A stretch of DNA of 64,000 nucleotides from assembly GCF_038595005.1 (NCBI RefSeq), contig NZ_CP151997.1:1116001-1180000 (forward strand), read 5' to 3'. Source of the stretch: Chryseomicrobium sp. FSL W7-1435 (lineage in GTDB: Bacteria; Bacillota; Bacilli; Bacillales_A; Planococcaceae). A program made the position numbers and the translations under genes. The first letter of the stretch is position 1; each line of letters begins with the position of its first letter. Below are positions 32,193-39,715 of this stretch, piece after piece. The notes under the pieces were generated by a model. That model worked only from the letters and a program-made list of their open reading frames with translations. It did no database searches and was not told the origin of the DNA.

Positions 32193-32651
32193 TTAATCGT
32201 TTAACAATTCTTTCAAGCGTAGTAAAGCTAATTTTTTGCGTTTTTTAACACCTGGAACGGAAAGTGCTAACTTTTCAGCAACTTCAGCTGCAGTATACCC
32301 ATAGTAATAACTCATCATCAGAACTTGTTGAGAGACCTCTGGTAAGGACTGAATTAATAGAACCATTTTAGGTTCTTGTTCTACTGACGGAAAGGTGGCA
32401 AAAAAGCTGTCTTCCATAGGTAGATCCTTAGAGACTTTTTTTAATTCATCAAGAACTGCTCCATACATTGTGCGGTAAGCATACCCCGCGAAAGAGCCTT
32501 TCGATTCGTCAAAGTTTTGCCAAGCTTTCCAAAGGGCGATTGAAGCAGCTTGTCTAAAAATCTCATGATCTTTGTAGATGTGCGTTTTTCGTAAAACAGA
32601 GCTAATCATTGGTTGATAGGCATCAAGTAATTGTTCAAATGAATGCATCAT
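32193..32651 (-). CDS. small sigma-70 family RNA polymerase sigma factor
   Basis: 152-aa sigma factor. Region 2 is seen in IFRQAASIALWKAWQNFDE and GSFAGYAYRTMYGAVLDEL; region 4 helix-turn-helix in GYTAAEVAEKLALSVPGVKKR. It resembles the staphylococcal SigH / Bacillus minor-sigma group rather than the primary factor. ATG 32651 is six bases after AAGGA. It is divergent from comK, 246 bp away, which suggests a link to competence as for SigH in Staphylococcus; this is inferred. No anti-sigma gene is adjacent. Confidence 0.8.
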   Translation of the reverse strand: MMHSFEQLLDAYQPMISSVLRKTHIYKDHEIFRQAASIALWKAWQNFDESKGSFAGYAYRTMYGAVLDELKKVSKDLPMEDSFFATFPSVEQEPKMVLLIQSLPEVSQQVLMMSYYYGYTAAEVAEKLALSVPGVKKRKKLALLRLKELLND

Positions 32652-32836
32652 GGTAGTCCTTAATCGGTTGCGCAAACGGTGTAATTCCTAGGTAATACTA
32701 AGATTACTGCCTACTAAAAATCAGCACCAATCAGTGATTAGAATCTTTGTCAGTAGAAACCTATACGTTTGTGTGACAAAACAGAAATCTAGTAAAATGA
32801 AACTTTCATAAAATGAGGAAAATTCAGATAAAGGTA

Positions 32837-32865
32837 TTTACTGGCTAATTATGGAACGGTATACT
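32837..32865 (+). promoter_or_regulatory. putative comK promoter
   Basis: TTTACT (32837-32842), 17 bp, then TATACT (32860-32865) form a reasonable sigma-A promoter, about 33 bp before the comK start codon. Confidence 0.5.
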
Positions 32866-32897
32866 AGGGATATTCGAACTATAGAGGAGTCAAATAA

Positions 32898-33368
32898 ATG
32901 GGATTAAAGGAACAACTGAATCTTTGGCAAGTCGAAAGTAGAGCAATTTTTGCAGTAGCTGGTTGGTATATGCAACCTTTTAAGTCTGTTATCTTTACAA
33001 AAGATGGTGTGGTTTATTCGAAATTAAAGCCTGTGGAAGTAATGGAAGAACTCTGTGTTAGAAATGGAGCTTCCTATAGAGGGAGGGAGGAGGCGACACG
33101 TGTCCTAAGCAATCGACAATTCAACAAAAAAGTGCCTGTTTTAATCGCTGCACCAAATGTAGCTGCATTCCCCACATGTTCACCACAACAATTAGATTGC
33201 ATCTGGCTGTTTAACCATAGAATGTCATTCGACAAACAGTCTGAAACGATCACTCGCGTTACATTCCCTACAGAAGAAAGTATACTTGTACAAGCCTCTC
33301 TCAACAGTTTAGAGAAGCAACGTGGTCGTCTGTTTAGCGTTGTTGGCTATCACTCCTTACATAAATAA
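32898..33368 (+). CDS. comK: competence transcription factor ComK
   Basis: 156-aa DNA-binding activator of the DNA-uptake (late com) genes. It has the ComK core NGASYRGREEATRVLSN, KKVPVLIAAPN, AAFPTCSPQQLDCIWLF and a C-terminal VQASLNSLEKQRGRL, which match the conserved family pattern (SYRGR, K-P, FPT-SP, C-W). It is somewhat shorter than Bacillus ComK. GAGGAG precedes ATG 32898. Divergent from the small sigma factor gene. A second, divergent ComK-like gene lies at 51.4-52.0 kb. Confidence 0.87.
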   Translation: MGLKEQLNLWQVESRAIFAVAGWYMQPFKSVIFTKDGVVYSKLKPVEVMEELCVRNGASYRGREEATRVLSNRQFNKKVPVLIAAPNVAAFPTCSPQQLDCIWLFNHRMSFDKQSETITRVTFPTEESILVQASLNSLEKQRGRLFSVVGYHSLHK

Positions 33369-33404
33369 GAAAAGACCCTGTCGAAGTTGACAGGGTCTTA
33401 CTTT
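33369..33404. terminator. bidirectional terminator between comK and the subtilisin
   Basis: AAGACCCTGTC pairs with GACAGGGTCTT around a six-base loop, with A-rich and T-rich flanks. It serves both convergent genes. Confidence 0.87.
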
Positions 33405-33407
33405 TAG

Positions 33408-34730
33408 TTATTGAACGCGAGCAAATCCGAAACCTGAAGCGTAGTCATCGCCGACTGCCGCTCCACGGCCACCCAAGATATCATTTGCTTTTGCACGATT
33501 TTGAAGGTTTGTACGTAATGTAGCCGCTGTCCAAGTTGGATTTTGAGCCCAAACTTTTGCAGCTAGACCTGCTACGTGTGGTGAAGCCATTGATGTACCA
33601 CTGATTGTATTGTAGCCACCATTGTTCCAAGTTGAGTAAATTGCTGCACCTGGAGCTGAAATTTCAATGTCACCAACACCAATTACATAATCCCCATCAG
33701 TAGCCGTATAGCCACGAGAAGAGAAATCAGCAACGCGAAGTGTACCATTTTCTAAGCGGTTTTCAAGAGCTGCTACAGCAATTGCATTTCTTAGAGCCCC
33801 AGGGTAACCGATTGTACCTGCACGGAAGCCAGAGTTACCAGCTGCTGCAACGACTAGGACACCTTTGCCATAAGCATAGTCAACAGCACTTGAGATCAAG
33901 CTGTTGTTTGCTGAAGAACCTAAAGACATGTTGATAACAGTTTTTGTGCCTGTTGCAGTAGCTTGGTCAGCTGCATGACGAATGGCTGCTGCGATATCAT
34001 CTGAGTAACCAGAACCATCATCACCTAATACTTTGTAAGCCCAAAGATCAGAATCAGGTGCTACACCATAAACACCAGCTCCATCGCTACCACCATCTGC
34101 AAGGGCAGAACCTGCTACGTGTGTACCATGTCCATTAGCATCGTTACATTGACCATTTGTAAGACCAGCAGAAGTTGTGAAGTCTTTACATTGCTCAACA
34201 GTATTTACTAAGTCTAAGTGGTTCACATTTACACCAGTATCAAGGACAGCAACGTTAATGCCAGCTCCTCCAGTAGTAGTAGTTAATCCACTGTTGTTAT
34301 AGATCGCTTTAATTCCCCAAGGCACTTGTTGTGTTGGGTATTCAGCTAATGCTCCTACAGTGCCTGGCTTCTTAGCAGCGCGAAGATCGGCAGCTACTGA
34401 AACTTCATCTACTTTCGTCACTTTTAAGTTTTTATTCTTTTGAAGTGCCGTAAATTGTTTCTCTGTCATGTCGGTTGTAAAGGCGTTTCCGTTTGAAAAC
34501 TCCCAACGTTTACCGTAAGTAGCTTTTGCTGAGTTCAGCTGAGATTTTGATTGACTCATCGTTGAAACACCTGAAGGCGAAGAAGACGAAGCCTCAATTA
34601 AAACTCGAACCTTGTCACCGACATTTGCGTTCGCATTGACTTCTGCTGCTGAGACCCCAGTCACTGAACCTGCCATAGATAATGCTAATAATCCACTCAT
34701 CACGATTGCTCTTGCTTTGTTCATTTTCAT
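33408..34730 (-). CDS. secreted subtilisin-like serine protease (sphericase / S41 type)
   Basis: 440-aa preproprotease. Signal peptide to about residue 30 (GLLALSMAGSVTGVSAAE), propeptide to about 120, then an S8 domain with the triad Asp in VAVLDTGVN, His in NGHGTHVAGS and Ser in SGTSMASPHVAGL, and the oxyanion Asn in AAAGNSG. Two cysteines (EQCKDF and GQCNDAN) and the ending DDYASGFGFARVQ match sphericase and the subtilisins of psychrotolerant Planococcaceae. ATG 34730 has GGAGGAG nine bases upstream; the frame is open to 34751 but that ATG precedes the ribosome binding site. It is divergent from an RRNPP regulator, so it may be a quorum-controlled exoprotease. Confidence 0.93.
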   Translation of the reverse strand: MKMNKARAIVMSGLLALSMAGSVTGVSAAEVNANANVGDKVRVLIEASSSSPSGVSTMSQSKSQLNSAKATYGKRWEFSNGNAFTTDMTEKQFTALQKNKNLKVTKVDEVSVAADLRAAKKPGTVGALAEYPTQQVPWGIKAIYNNSGLTTTTGGAGINVAVLDTGVNVNHLDLVNTVEQCKDFTTSAGLTNGQCNDANGHGTHVAGSALADGGSDGAGVYGVAPDSDLWAYKVLGDDGSGYSDDIAAAIRHAADQATATGTKTVINMSLGSSANNSLISSAVDYAYGKGVLVVAAAGNSGFRAGTIGYPGALRNAIAVAALENRLENGTLRVADFSSRGYTATDGDYVIGVGDIEISAPGAAIYSTWNNGGYNTISGTSMASPHVAGLAAKVWAQNPTWTAATLRTNLQNRAKANDILGGRGAAVGDDYASGFGFARVQ

Positions 34731-34804
34731 AAATTTCTTCTCCTCCACCATTGTCTGATTTTGCGATTGCTATGTTTCTTAAATAAGAAGAATATGTTCA
34801 GAGG

Positions 34805-34846
34805 AACTCGTTCAGGTGTCCAACCACCTTATGTAGAGAACGAGTT
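34805..34846. promoter_or_regulatory. nested inverted repeat upstream of the protease
   Basis: AACTCGTTC (34805-34813) and GAACGAGTT (34838-34846) are exact complements; inside them AGGTG pairs with CACCT. It can form a hairpin in the 5' leader of the protease mRNA, or be an operator. The CTCGTTC core also occurs in the palindrome at 35058-35098. Within the 469-bp gap (34731-35199) this and the next two entries are the only structures I see besides the regulator promoter. Confidence 0.5.
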
Positions 34847-34955
34847 TCAAATGGAACACGATCATCTTTAAGCGAACACAACTCTCAACTGCTTGGTCTA
34901 ACTCTTATACGGTTGTGAGAAACAAAATGGATGCGCCTGCCACTCATTACTCACG

Positions 34956-34983
34956 GAAACTTTTAACATGCGGTAAAAGTTTC
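34956..34983. promoter_or_regulatory. 10-bp inverted repeat in the protease/regulator gap
   Basis: GAAACTTTTA and TAAAAGTTTC are perfect complements separated by eight bases. Either an operator or a leader hairpin; there is no T-run typical of a terminator. Confidence 0.45.
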
Positions 34984-35057
34984 AAGTCACCTTTGCAAAG
35001 ATAAATTGTTGTGGGTGTTACTAAACTGACTATACCATGGACAGAATATTTTGTTTA

Positions 35058-35098
35058 TTGGGAAAAATTAAACGAGAATACTCGTTCTCTTTTCCCAA
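35058..35098. promoter_or_regulatory. large palindrome upstream of the RRNPP regulator
   Basis: TTGGGAAAA (35058-35066) and TTTTCCCAA (35090-35098) enclose an inner pairing (ACGAGA and TCTCGT-like), giving a 41-bp dyad about 45 bp before the regulator's -35. It is well placed to control both the protease and the regulator. Confidence 0.5.
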
Positions 35099-35140
35099 CA
35101 TTTTCTACTTATTCCCTGTCTATACATTCCATTATTTGTT

Positions 35141-35169
35141 TTGTTAATTCCGAAAATTTGTTCTAAAAT
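35141..35169 (+). promoter_or_regulatory. putative promoter of the RRNPP regulator
   Basis: TTGTTA (35141-35146), 17 bp, TAAAAT (35164-35169), about 30 bp before the start codon. Confidence 0.5.
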
Positions 35170-35199
35170 GAAAGAGAGCCGAGAGGAGGTAGAGGTAAA

Positions 35200-36417
35200 A
35201 TGAAGATTGGATCCCTAATAAAATTCCATCGCACGAAGCAGGGGCTGACCCAGCAAACGCTTGCAGATGGTATTTGTTCCGTTCCTCATTTGAGTAAGAT
35301 TGAGAATAATAGCAAAGAAGCGAATGAAGAAACAATTCGCTTACTCCTAGAGCGCCTAAGCATTGACCTTCAAGATGTGGAAAAGCTGGAGGAAGAGATT
35401 AAAAATTTAATTAAACAATTTGCCGATCAGATGTATTATCTTGAAACAGATGAGGCTAATGGAATCTACAATAGACTTTTACTAAAAGAAGAATTAATTC
35501 CTTTTACCGAATATCTTTATTTATTCGAATTATATAAAACTCGTTATTTATTGCTCATTAATAATATAGAAAAAGTAGAAAAACAACTAAAGTGGTTGAA
35601 TGCCCATAAATCTAATTTTTCCCAACAAGAAGTGTATTTACATAAATACATTAGTGCATTAGTTTTAATGATAAGGGGGAATATGGAAGAGGCTGATGCT
35701 CAATTAGGACAATTAATTGAAAATAGTTTTTTAAGTTCTGAGTATATTGGTGAACTTAGCTACAACTTTTCATTGGTGAAATCATCTTTAGGAGAATATG
35801 GAGCGTCAATCTATTACGGAAAAAATGCATTGCAACAGTTTAAAGAAGATTTTAACTTTATTCGAATAGTTAATACGCAAATGTTATTAGCTGTTAACTA
35901 TTCTCGAGCAAATATGTTCAATGAAGCAGAGGAAATTTACAAGCATCTTATTCGCAACACTCGCATTTTAAAAATGGAATCATTATTACCTAGAATTTAT
36001 CACAATATGGGTGACCTCTATTACACAATGGATGAGCATGGTAAATCTTGCGGATATTTTGAGATGGCTATGGAGTATTTACCGAATAACTCGGAATTGT
36101 ATATGCTTTGTCTTTACAATAAGGCGATTTCTGAAAATCAAATGAATGAGAAAGAAAAAAGTGAAGATAGCTTTAAAGAATTAAATACCATAGCATCAAA
36201 ATCTAAGATGTTACATTATCAATTATTTTCTAAATTTTATTCCTTATATATTAACGGGAATGAAATACAAGCTATGGAGTTTCTTGAAAACAAAATCTTA
36301 CCATATACTAAGAAACATTTAGAACTAAAAGAATCTCACCATCACTTCGCCCAGCTCTTATCTGATTATTATAAGGAAAAAGGTCAATACGATAAGGCAT
36401 TAGAATTTATAAATTAA
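35200..36417 (+). CDS. RRNPP-family quorum-sensing regulator (HTH plus TPR, NprR/PlcR-like)
   Basis: 405-aa transcription regulator. Residues 1-58 are an XRE-type HTH (MKIGSLIKFHRTKQGLTQQT, VPHLSKIENN); the rest is a long array of TPR-like helical pairs (IYHNMGDLYYTMDEHGKSCGY, YYKEKGQYDKALEFIN), the peptide-binding superhelix of the Rap/NprR/PlcR group. The size (about 400 aa) fits NprR or Rgg-like members. GAGGAGGTAGAGG precedes ATG 35200. It is followed after 14 bp by a 50-codon exported peptide gene, the classic receptor/pro-peptide cassette, and is divergent from a secreted protease, as NprR is linked to NprA. I infer that the re-imported peptide switches its DNA binding. Confidence 0.88.
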   Translation: MKIGSLIKFHRTKQGLTQQTLADGICSVPHLSKIENNSKEANEETIRLLLERLSIDLQDVEKLEEEIKNLIKQFADQMYYLETDEANGIYNRLLLKEELIPFTEYLYLFELYKTRYLLLINNIEKVEKQLKWLNAHKSNFSQQEVYLHKYISALVLMIRGNMEEADAQLGQLIENSFLSSEYIGELSYNFSLVKSSLGEYGASIYYGKNALQQFKEDFNFIRIVNTQMLLAVNYSRANMFNEAEEIYKHLIRNTRILKMESLLPRIYHNMGDLYYTMDEHGKSCGYFEMAMEYLPNNSELYMLCLYNKAISENQMNEKEKSEDSFKELNTIASKSKMLHYQLFSKFYSLYINGNEIQAMEFLENKILPYTKKHLELKESHHHFAQLLSDYYKEKGQYDKALEFIN

Positions 36418-36431
36418 AGGAGAGTATACTT

Positions 36432-36584
36432 ATGAAAAAACGTGTTTTTATTGGGACATTATTTGCATTTGCATTAGTTTTTAGTCTTTCAAATGATGTA
36501 TCTGTTCTAGCGGCGCCGGAATTCTTTTCTCCATTAGGATCTTCGAAACCACCAACTATTCCAATCTTACCGCCAATCGGATGA
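36432..36584 (+). CDS. small exported pro-peptide, candidate quorum-sensing signal
   Basis: 50-aa product. A basic start (MKKR), a hydrophobic helix (VFIGTLFAFALVFSL), a signal-peptidase-like VLAA site near residue 27-28, then a short tail PEFFSPLG followed by SSKPPTIPILPPIG at the C-terminus. This is the layout of NprX and PapR pro-peptides, whose mature 5-8-residue signals come from the tail; NprX signals begin SKPD, and SKPP here is similar. AAAGGAG overlaps the regulator stop, nine bases before ATG 36432, so translation is coupled. A terminator follows at once. Too short for most gene callers. The peptide boundaries are inferred. Confidence 0.82.
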   Translation: MKKRVFIGTLFAFALVFSLSNDVSVLAAPEFFSPLGSSKPPTIPILPPIG

Positions 36585-36595
36585 TTTCTTACACT

Positions 36596-36631
36596 AAAAG
36601 CGAGGGGACTTGTTCCTCTCGCTTTTAATTT
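36596..36631 (+). terminator. terminator after the pro-peptide gene
   Basis: AAAAGCGAGGGG pairs with CCTCTCGCTTTT (one G-T pair), loop ACTTGTT-like, then TAATTT. It ends the regulator/peptide transcript before the next receptor gene. Confidence 0.82.
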
Positions 36632-36727
36632 AGCCTATTTAAATTGAAAAATGGTAAATATTGCTTTGTGTCCGAGACTTTTTTCTACTATTATTAAGAA
36701 TAATAATAAAAAAAAGAAGGTCTTTTA

Positions 36728-37939
36728 ATGAATTATAAACTATATGTCCTAAATGAATTGGAACAGCAAAACTTGTACTATGATCCCTTATCTCTTCCTT
36801 ATTCTAAATTAGTCGATGAGCGTGATTTGACCGATAAGGAATTAGAAGCTGTTCTTAAACGTATTGGAGTCAGTAATTTTGTGGTAGAGCAAAAGCTTTC
36901 ACACATAAAAAACTTATTGCAATTGTTTATGAAACACCTCATCTATACTGATTACGATAAAGCTGAATTTGTTTATTCAGAGGTTGCTACATATGACAAC
37001 TTTCTTCCTTATACGGATCACAGTCGTTTAGCGTCTTTGTTAAAAATTAGATACTTTCAAGTTAAAAAGGATAAGGGGAGAATAAAGTCTTTACTGAGTC
37101 AATTAAAAAAAGAACGAAAGTACTTTACTCCATTAGAAGAATTACTTTATGAGTACTTACAAGGGCTAAACGAGTTAAACCTAGGTGATTATGAAGCAGC
37201 AAATAAGAGGCTTGATCACGTTATTAGAAACACATCTTCTTTATATGGATTTGAGGGTGAAGTTTATTATCATTTAAGCTTAATTAAAACTTATTTAGAG
37301 GAACCTAGCCGAGCCATCTATTACGGGAAAAAGGCTTTGGACTATTTAAGTCAGCAATATAATTATAGAAGAATTTTGCACGCTCAAATGTCATTAGCTA
37401 TTAATTGTGCCTATGCAAAAATTTATGAAGATGCAATCGAATACTATGAGCATTTACTGCGCAATTCTCAATTGTTGAACCAACAAGAACTTCTTCCGCA
37501 TATTTATCACAATATGGGCGATTTGTATTTCAAAATGAAAAACTTCTCATTATCAATAGCCTATTTTAATATGGCAGTTAACCACTATGAAAAAGAAGAT
37601 GTTCATTTCGCAAGCGCGCTTTTAAATTTAGGTTTAACGGAAATGGAGATGGATAAAAAAGAGGATGCTTCTCGAACTTTTAATCGTCTGTATGATGTTT
37701 CTGAGCGTCTATCATTTAAAAATTATAGCTTATATGCTGAGTACTATTTGAAACTTCTTCTGGATGAGTATGATGGGGCCTACGAATATTTAGAACAAGT
37801 TGTTATTCCCTACACTAAGTCTCAGCCGAGTGAAAGAAACTTTGAAATCATTTTCTCCGACATGCTAGTCAACTACTATAAAGACAAAGGGCAGTTTGAA
37901 AAAGCCTTTTCCTATATCACGGATGACAAATACAACTAA
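36728..37939 (+). CDS. HTH-less TPR paralogue of the RRNPP regulator
   Basis: 403-aa cytoplasmic TPR protein. From about residue 65 on it aligns by eye with the regulator at 35200: IYHNMGDLYFKMKNFSLSIAYF versus IYHNMGDLYYTMDEHGKSCGYF, RAIYYGKKALDYL versus ASIYYGKNALQQF, and VIPYTK ... YYKDKGQFEKAF versus ILPYTK ... YYKEKGQYDKAL. The first about 60 residues no longer look like an HTH; only the last helix and the IKNLLQLF stretch resemble the regulator. So it keeps the likely peptide-binding superhelix without DNA binding, as in Rap proteins. GAAGG precedes ATG 36728. It has its own promoter region after the upstream terminator. Role inferred: signal decoy or protein-level effector. Confidence 0.8.
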   Translation: MNYKLYVLNELEQQNLYYDPLSLPYSKLVDERDLTDKELEAVLKRIGVSNFVVEQKLSHIKNLLQLFMKHLIYTDYDKAEFVYSEVATYDNFLPYTDHSRLASLLKIRYFQVKKDKGRIKSLLSQLKKERKYFTPLEELLYEYLQGLNELNLGDYEAANKRLDHVIRNTSSLYGFEGEVYYHLSLIKTYLEEPSRAIYYGKKALDYLSQQYNYRRILHAQMSLAINCAYAKIYEDAIEYYEHLLRNSQLLNQQELLPHIYHNMGDLYFKMKNFSLSIAYFNMAVNHYEKEDVHFASALLNLGLTEMEMDKKEDASRTFNRLYDVSERLSFKNYSLYAEYYLKLLLDEYDGAYEYLEQVVIPYTKSQPSERNFEIIFSDMLVNYYKDKGQFEKAFSYITDDKYN

Positions 37940-37981
37940 AAAAAGAGGCCTTGTCTAAGTAGATTAGATAAGGTCTCTTTA
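37937..37981. terminator. bidirectional terminator after the TPR paralogue
   Basis: AAAGAGGCCTTGTCTAA pairs with TTAGATAAGGTCTCTTT around five bases. It ends the TPR gene and, on the minus strand, the PAS-STAS operon. Confidence 0.85.
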
Positions 37982-38728
37982 GATGGATTGTAGAGCTGCC
38001 GCAAGTTTCGCATAGTAGTGCGTGGAACCAATTTGAATTTCAAGTTCGTTTAGAGCTTTTACTTGTTTGGGATGAAGACCAGAGACGATGACCCTGACGC
38101 CCATGATAGAAGCAGATTTAACAAATTGATCAACACCTTGCCAGTTTTCTAAACCAAAATCACCTGATGCGGTGAAATCTAAAATGGCTATTTGGGTTTG
38201 TTCTTCGACGAAATGCGTTAGTAATCGGTTGAAAATCAGAGTCATTTGGTTGAGTTCCAATGCCCCAAAGAGAGGAATCAACGTAACTCCTTCTTTTACA
38301 ACGATTGCAGGCGCTGACAGTTCTTGCATCCCTACTAACAAACTTTGCACTCTGTCTTTTTCTTCAACTAACTCAGAATTTCGAATGGATAGCTCTGTTT
38401 GTAATAAGCCAAGCTTAGAACTTACTAACGAATATTGGGAAGATTTTTGCACAACAAGGACGACACCTTCACCGCGACTCCAAGTGACAAACAAATCGAC
38501 AAACTCTAAGTTTCCAGACTTTCCTACAAGGCTCACTTCTAATGGCTCGCCAACTTTTAATTTACCAATAAACTTAGCTACTTTAGATTGACTTCCTGAA
38601 TCTACATTTGATAGGAAAGTGCGTTTCCAACCATACTTTTCAATGTATTCTTCAGAGGCATCTATCATCTCAAGTTGTTCATTAATTACAACAGCCGGTA
38701 AGGCGAACTCACGAAATCTTTTTCCCAT
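37979..38728 (-). CDS. PAS-STAS protein (RsbR-like stressosome-type)
   Basis: 249-aa cytoplasmic protein. The N-terminus (FREFALPAVVINEQLEMIDASEEYIEKYG) is a PAS-like fold; a helical linker (about 110-135) leads to a STAS domain from about residue 140 (APAIVVKEGVTLIPLFGALE, then IAILDFTASGDFG and GVRVIVSGLHPKQVKAL). STAS partners of RsbR/RsbS type carry phosphorylated Ser/Thr at loops like DFTASG. ATG 38728 follows GAAGGTGG and overlaps the B12 gene by 20 bp; the longer frame to 38815 lies inside that gene. Last gene of a four-gene operon with a cobalamin photosensor, so it may pass a light signal to a partner-switching pathway. Confidence 0.8.
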   Translation of the reverse strand: MGKRFREFALPAVVINEQLEMIDASEEYIEKYGWKRTFLSNVDSGSQSKVAKFIGKLKVGEPLEVSLVGKSGNLEFVDLFVTWSRGEGVVLVVQKSSQYSLVSSKLGLLQTELSIRNSELVEEKDRVQSLLVGMQELSAPAIVVKEGVTLIPLFGALELNQMTLIFNRLLTHFVEEQTQIAILDFTASGDFGLENWQGVDQFVKSASIMGVRVIVSGLHPKQVKALNELEIQIGSTHYYAKLAAALQSI

Positions 38729-39353
38729 TTGGTCCACCTTCTTTAATCCATTGTTCAAGTGCTGGAAGTGACTCCATGATATGCACGGAAGATGGAAGGA
38801 GAGTATGTAAATCAATTAATTCAGTAATTCGACCGCCAATAACGACTGCTAAAGAAGGGTGTTCTTCTTTCAGTTTTAATACCAGACTTTGAATGGCCAT
38901 GATGCGGTGGACAAGTGCTGCAGAGATCGCAATGACATCTGGATTCCAACGTTCAATGGCTTTTAAAGCATGTGTCTCTGGCATATTAGGCCCTAAATAG
39001 CGTACGCGCCAACCATTTTGTTTAAAAATACTGCTGACCATTTTTAAGCCAATGTAATGTTCTTCATCTTGTACACCCATCAGTAAAACGGTTTTTTCAG
39101 TGCGAAGCTGAGGTTGTAGCTGAATATCTAATCGAGATAAGATAAAGTCACAAATAGCGGTAGCTAGATGTTCGTCTGCCACAGTGATCTGATTGTTTTC
39201 CCACAATTGCCCGATGTGTTGCATAGCGGGGGTCAATAAATCATTCATCATTTGTTGTCTTGATGTCCGCTCTATCTCTTGTTCAATCAGCTGTAAAGCT
39301 AGTTCTTCCTCACCTTCTAGTAAAAGGGAGGCAAGCTGATAGATTTTATTCAA
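38709..39353 (-). CDS. cobalamin-binding protein of CarH photosensor type, without DNA-binding domain
   Basis: 214-aa cytoplasmic protein. Residues about 1-80 form the helical B12-cap domain with IGQLWENNQITVADEHLATAI; this is an exact Wx9EH motif (W51, E61, H62), which in CarH/LitR photoreceptors lies over the adenosyl group of AdoCbl. Residues about 86-200 are the Rossmann B12-binding domain with ExHxxG (E97, H99, G102), the likely lower ligand, then YLGPNMP and VVIGG. Glu in place of the Asp of methyltransferase-type DxHxxG sites is also seen in CarH-type domains. There is no MerR-like HTH, so any output goes through partners. It overlaps the PAS-STAS gene by 20 bp and follows a 118-aa helical protein gene by 5 bp. 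Confidence 0.85.
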   Translation of the reverse strand: MNKIYQLASLLLEGEEELALQLIEQEIERTSRQQMMNDLLTPAMQHIGQLWENNQITVADEHLATAICDFILSRLDIQLQPQLRTEKTVLLMGVQDEEHYIGLKMVSSIFKQNGWRVRYLGPNMPETHALKAIERWNPDVIAISAALVHRIMAIQSLVLKLKEEHPSLAVVIGGRITELIDLHTLLPSSVHIMESLPALEQWIKEGGPNGKKIS

Positions 39354-39358
39354 TTGGC

Positions 39359-39715
39359 CTAGCTCCTCTCTCTCACCACTTGTAAACCATCTTCTAGACA
39401 GCGCTCCATAAAATCACGCTGATTCTGATTTTGAACATGAGGGAGATGTCGTACAAGGCGAGAATAGTTGTCTTCTATTAATTGTACAGGAACTTGTCTC
39501 GAAGTTAAAACATCTACCAACCAATTTGTGTATTTTTTGAATACAGAAGTAGATTGAGTGAGAAAGGCAGTCTCTAAATAATCGAGATGATGGTAATTGT
39601 CTTTCAAAGTGTTTTCTTTTCCTGACTCTCCAAACTTTTCATGTAACCATGGGTAACTCTCATAAATTTCTTCTGTTACATTTCTAGCAATCTGCTCTTT
39701 CCATTCTGTCGTCAC
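39359..39715 (-). CDS. hypothetical helical protein of the B12/STAS operon
   Basis: 118-aa, all-helical by appearance, soluble. The pattern VFKKYTNWLVDVLTSRQVPVQLIEDNYSRL resembles N-terminal sensory segments fused to STAS or kinase outputs (RsbRD-N-like), but the match is weak. Overlaps the ABM gene by 4 bp and sits 5 bp from the B12-protein gene, so it is part of the operon and perhaps a partner of the photosensor. Confidence 0.6.
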   Translation of the reverse strand: MTTEWKEQIARNVTEEIYESYPWLHEKFGESGKENTLKDNYHHLDYLETAFLTQSTSVFKKYTNWLVDVLTSRQVPVQLIEDNYSRLVRHLPHVQNQNQRDFMERCLEDGLQVVRERS

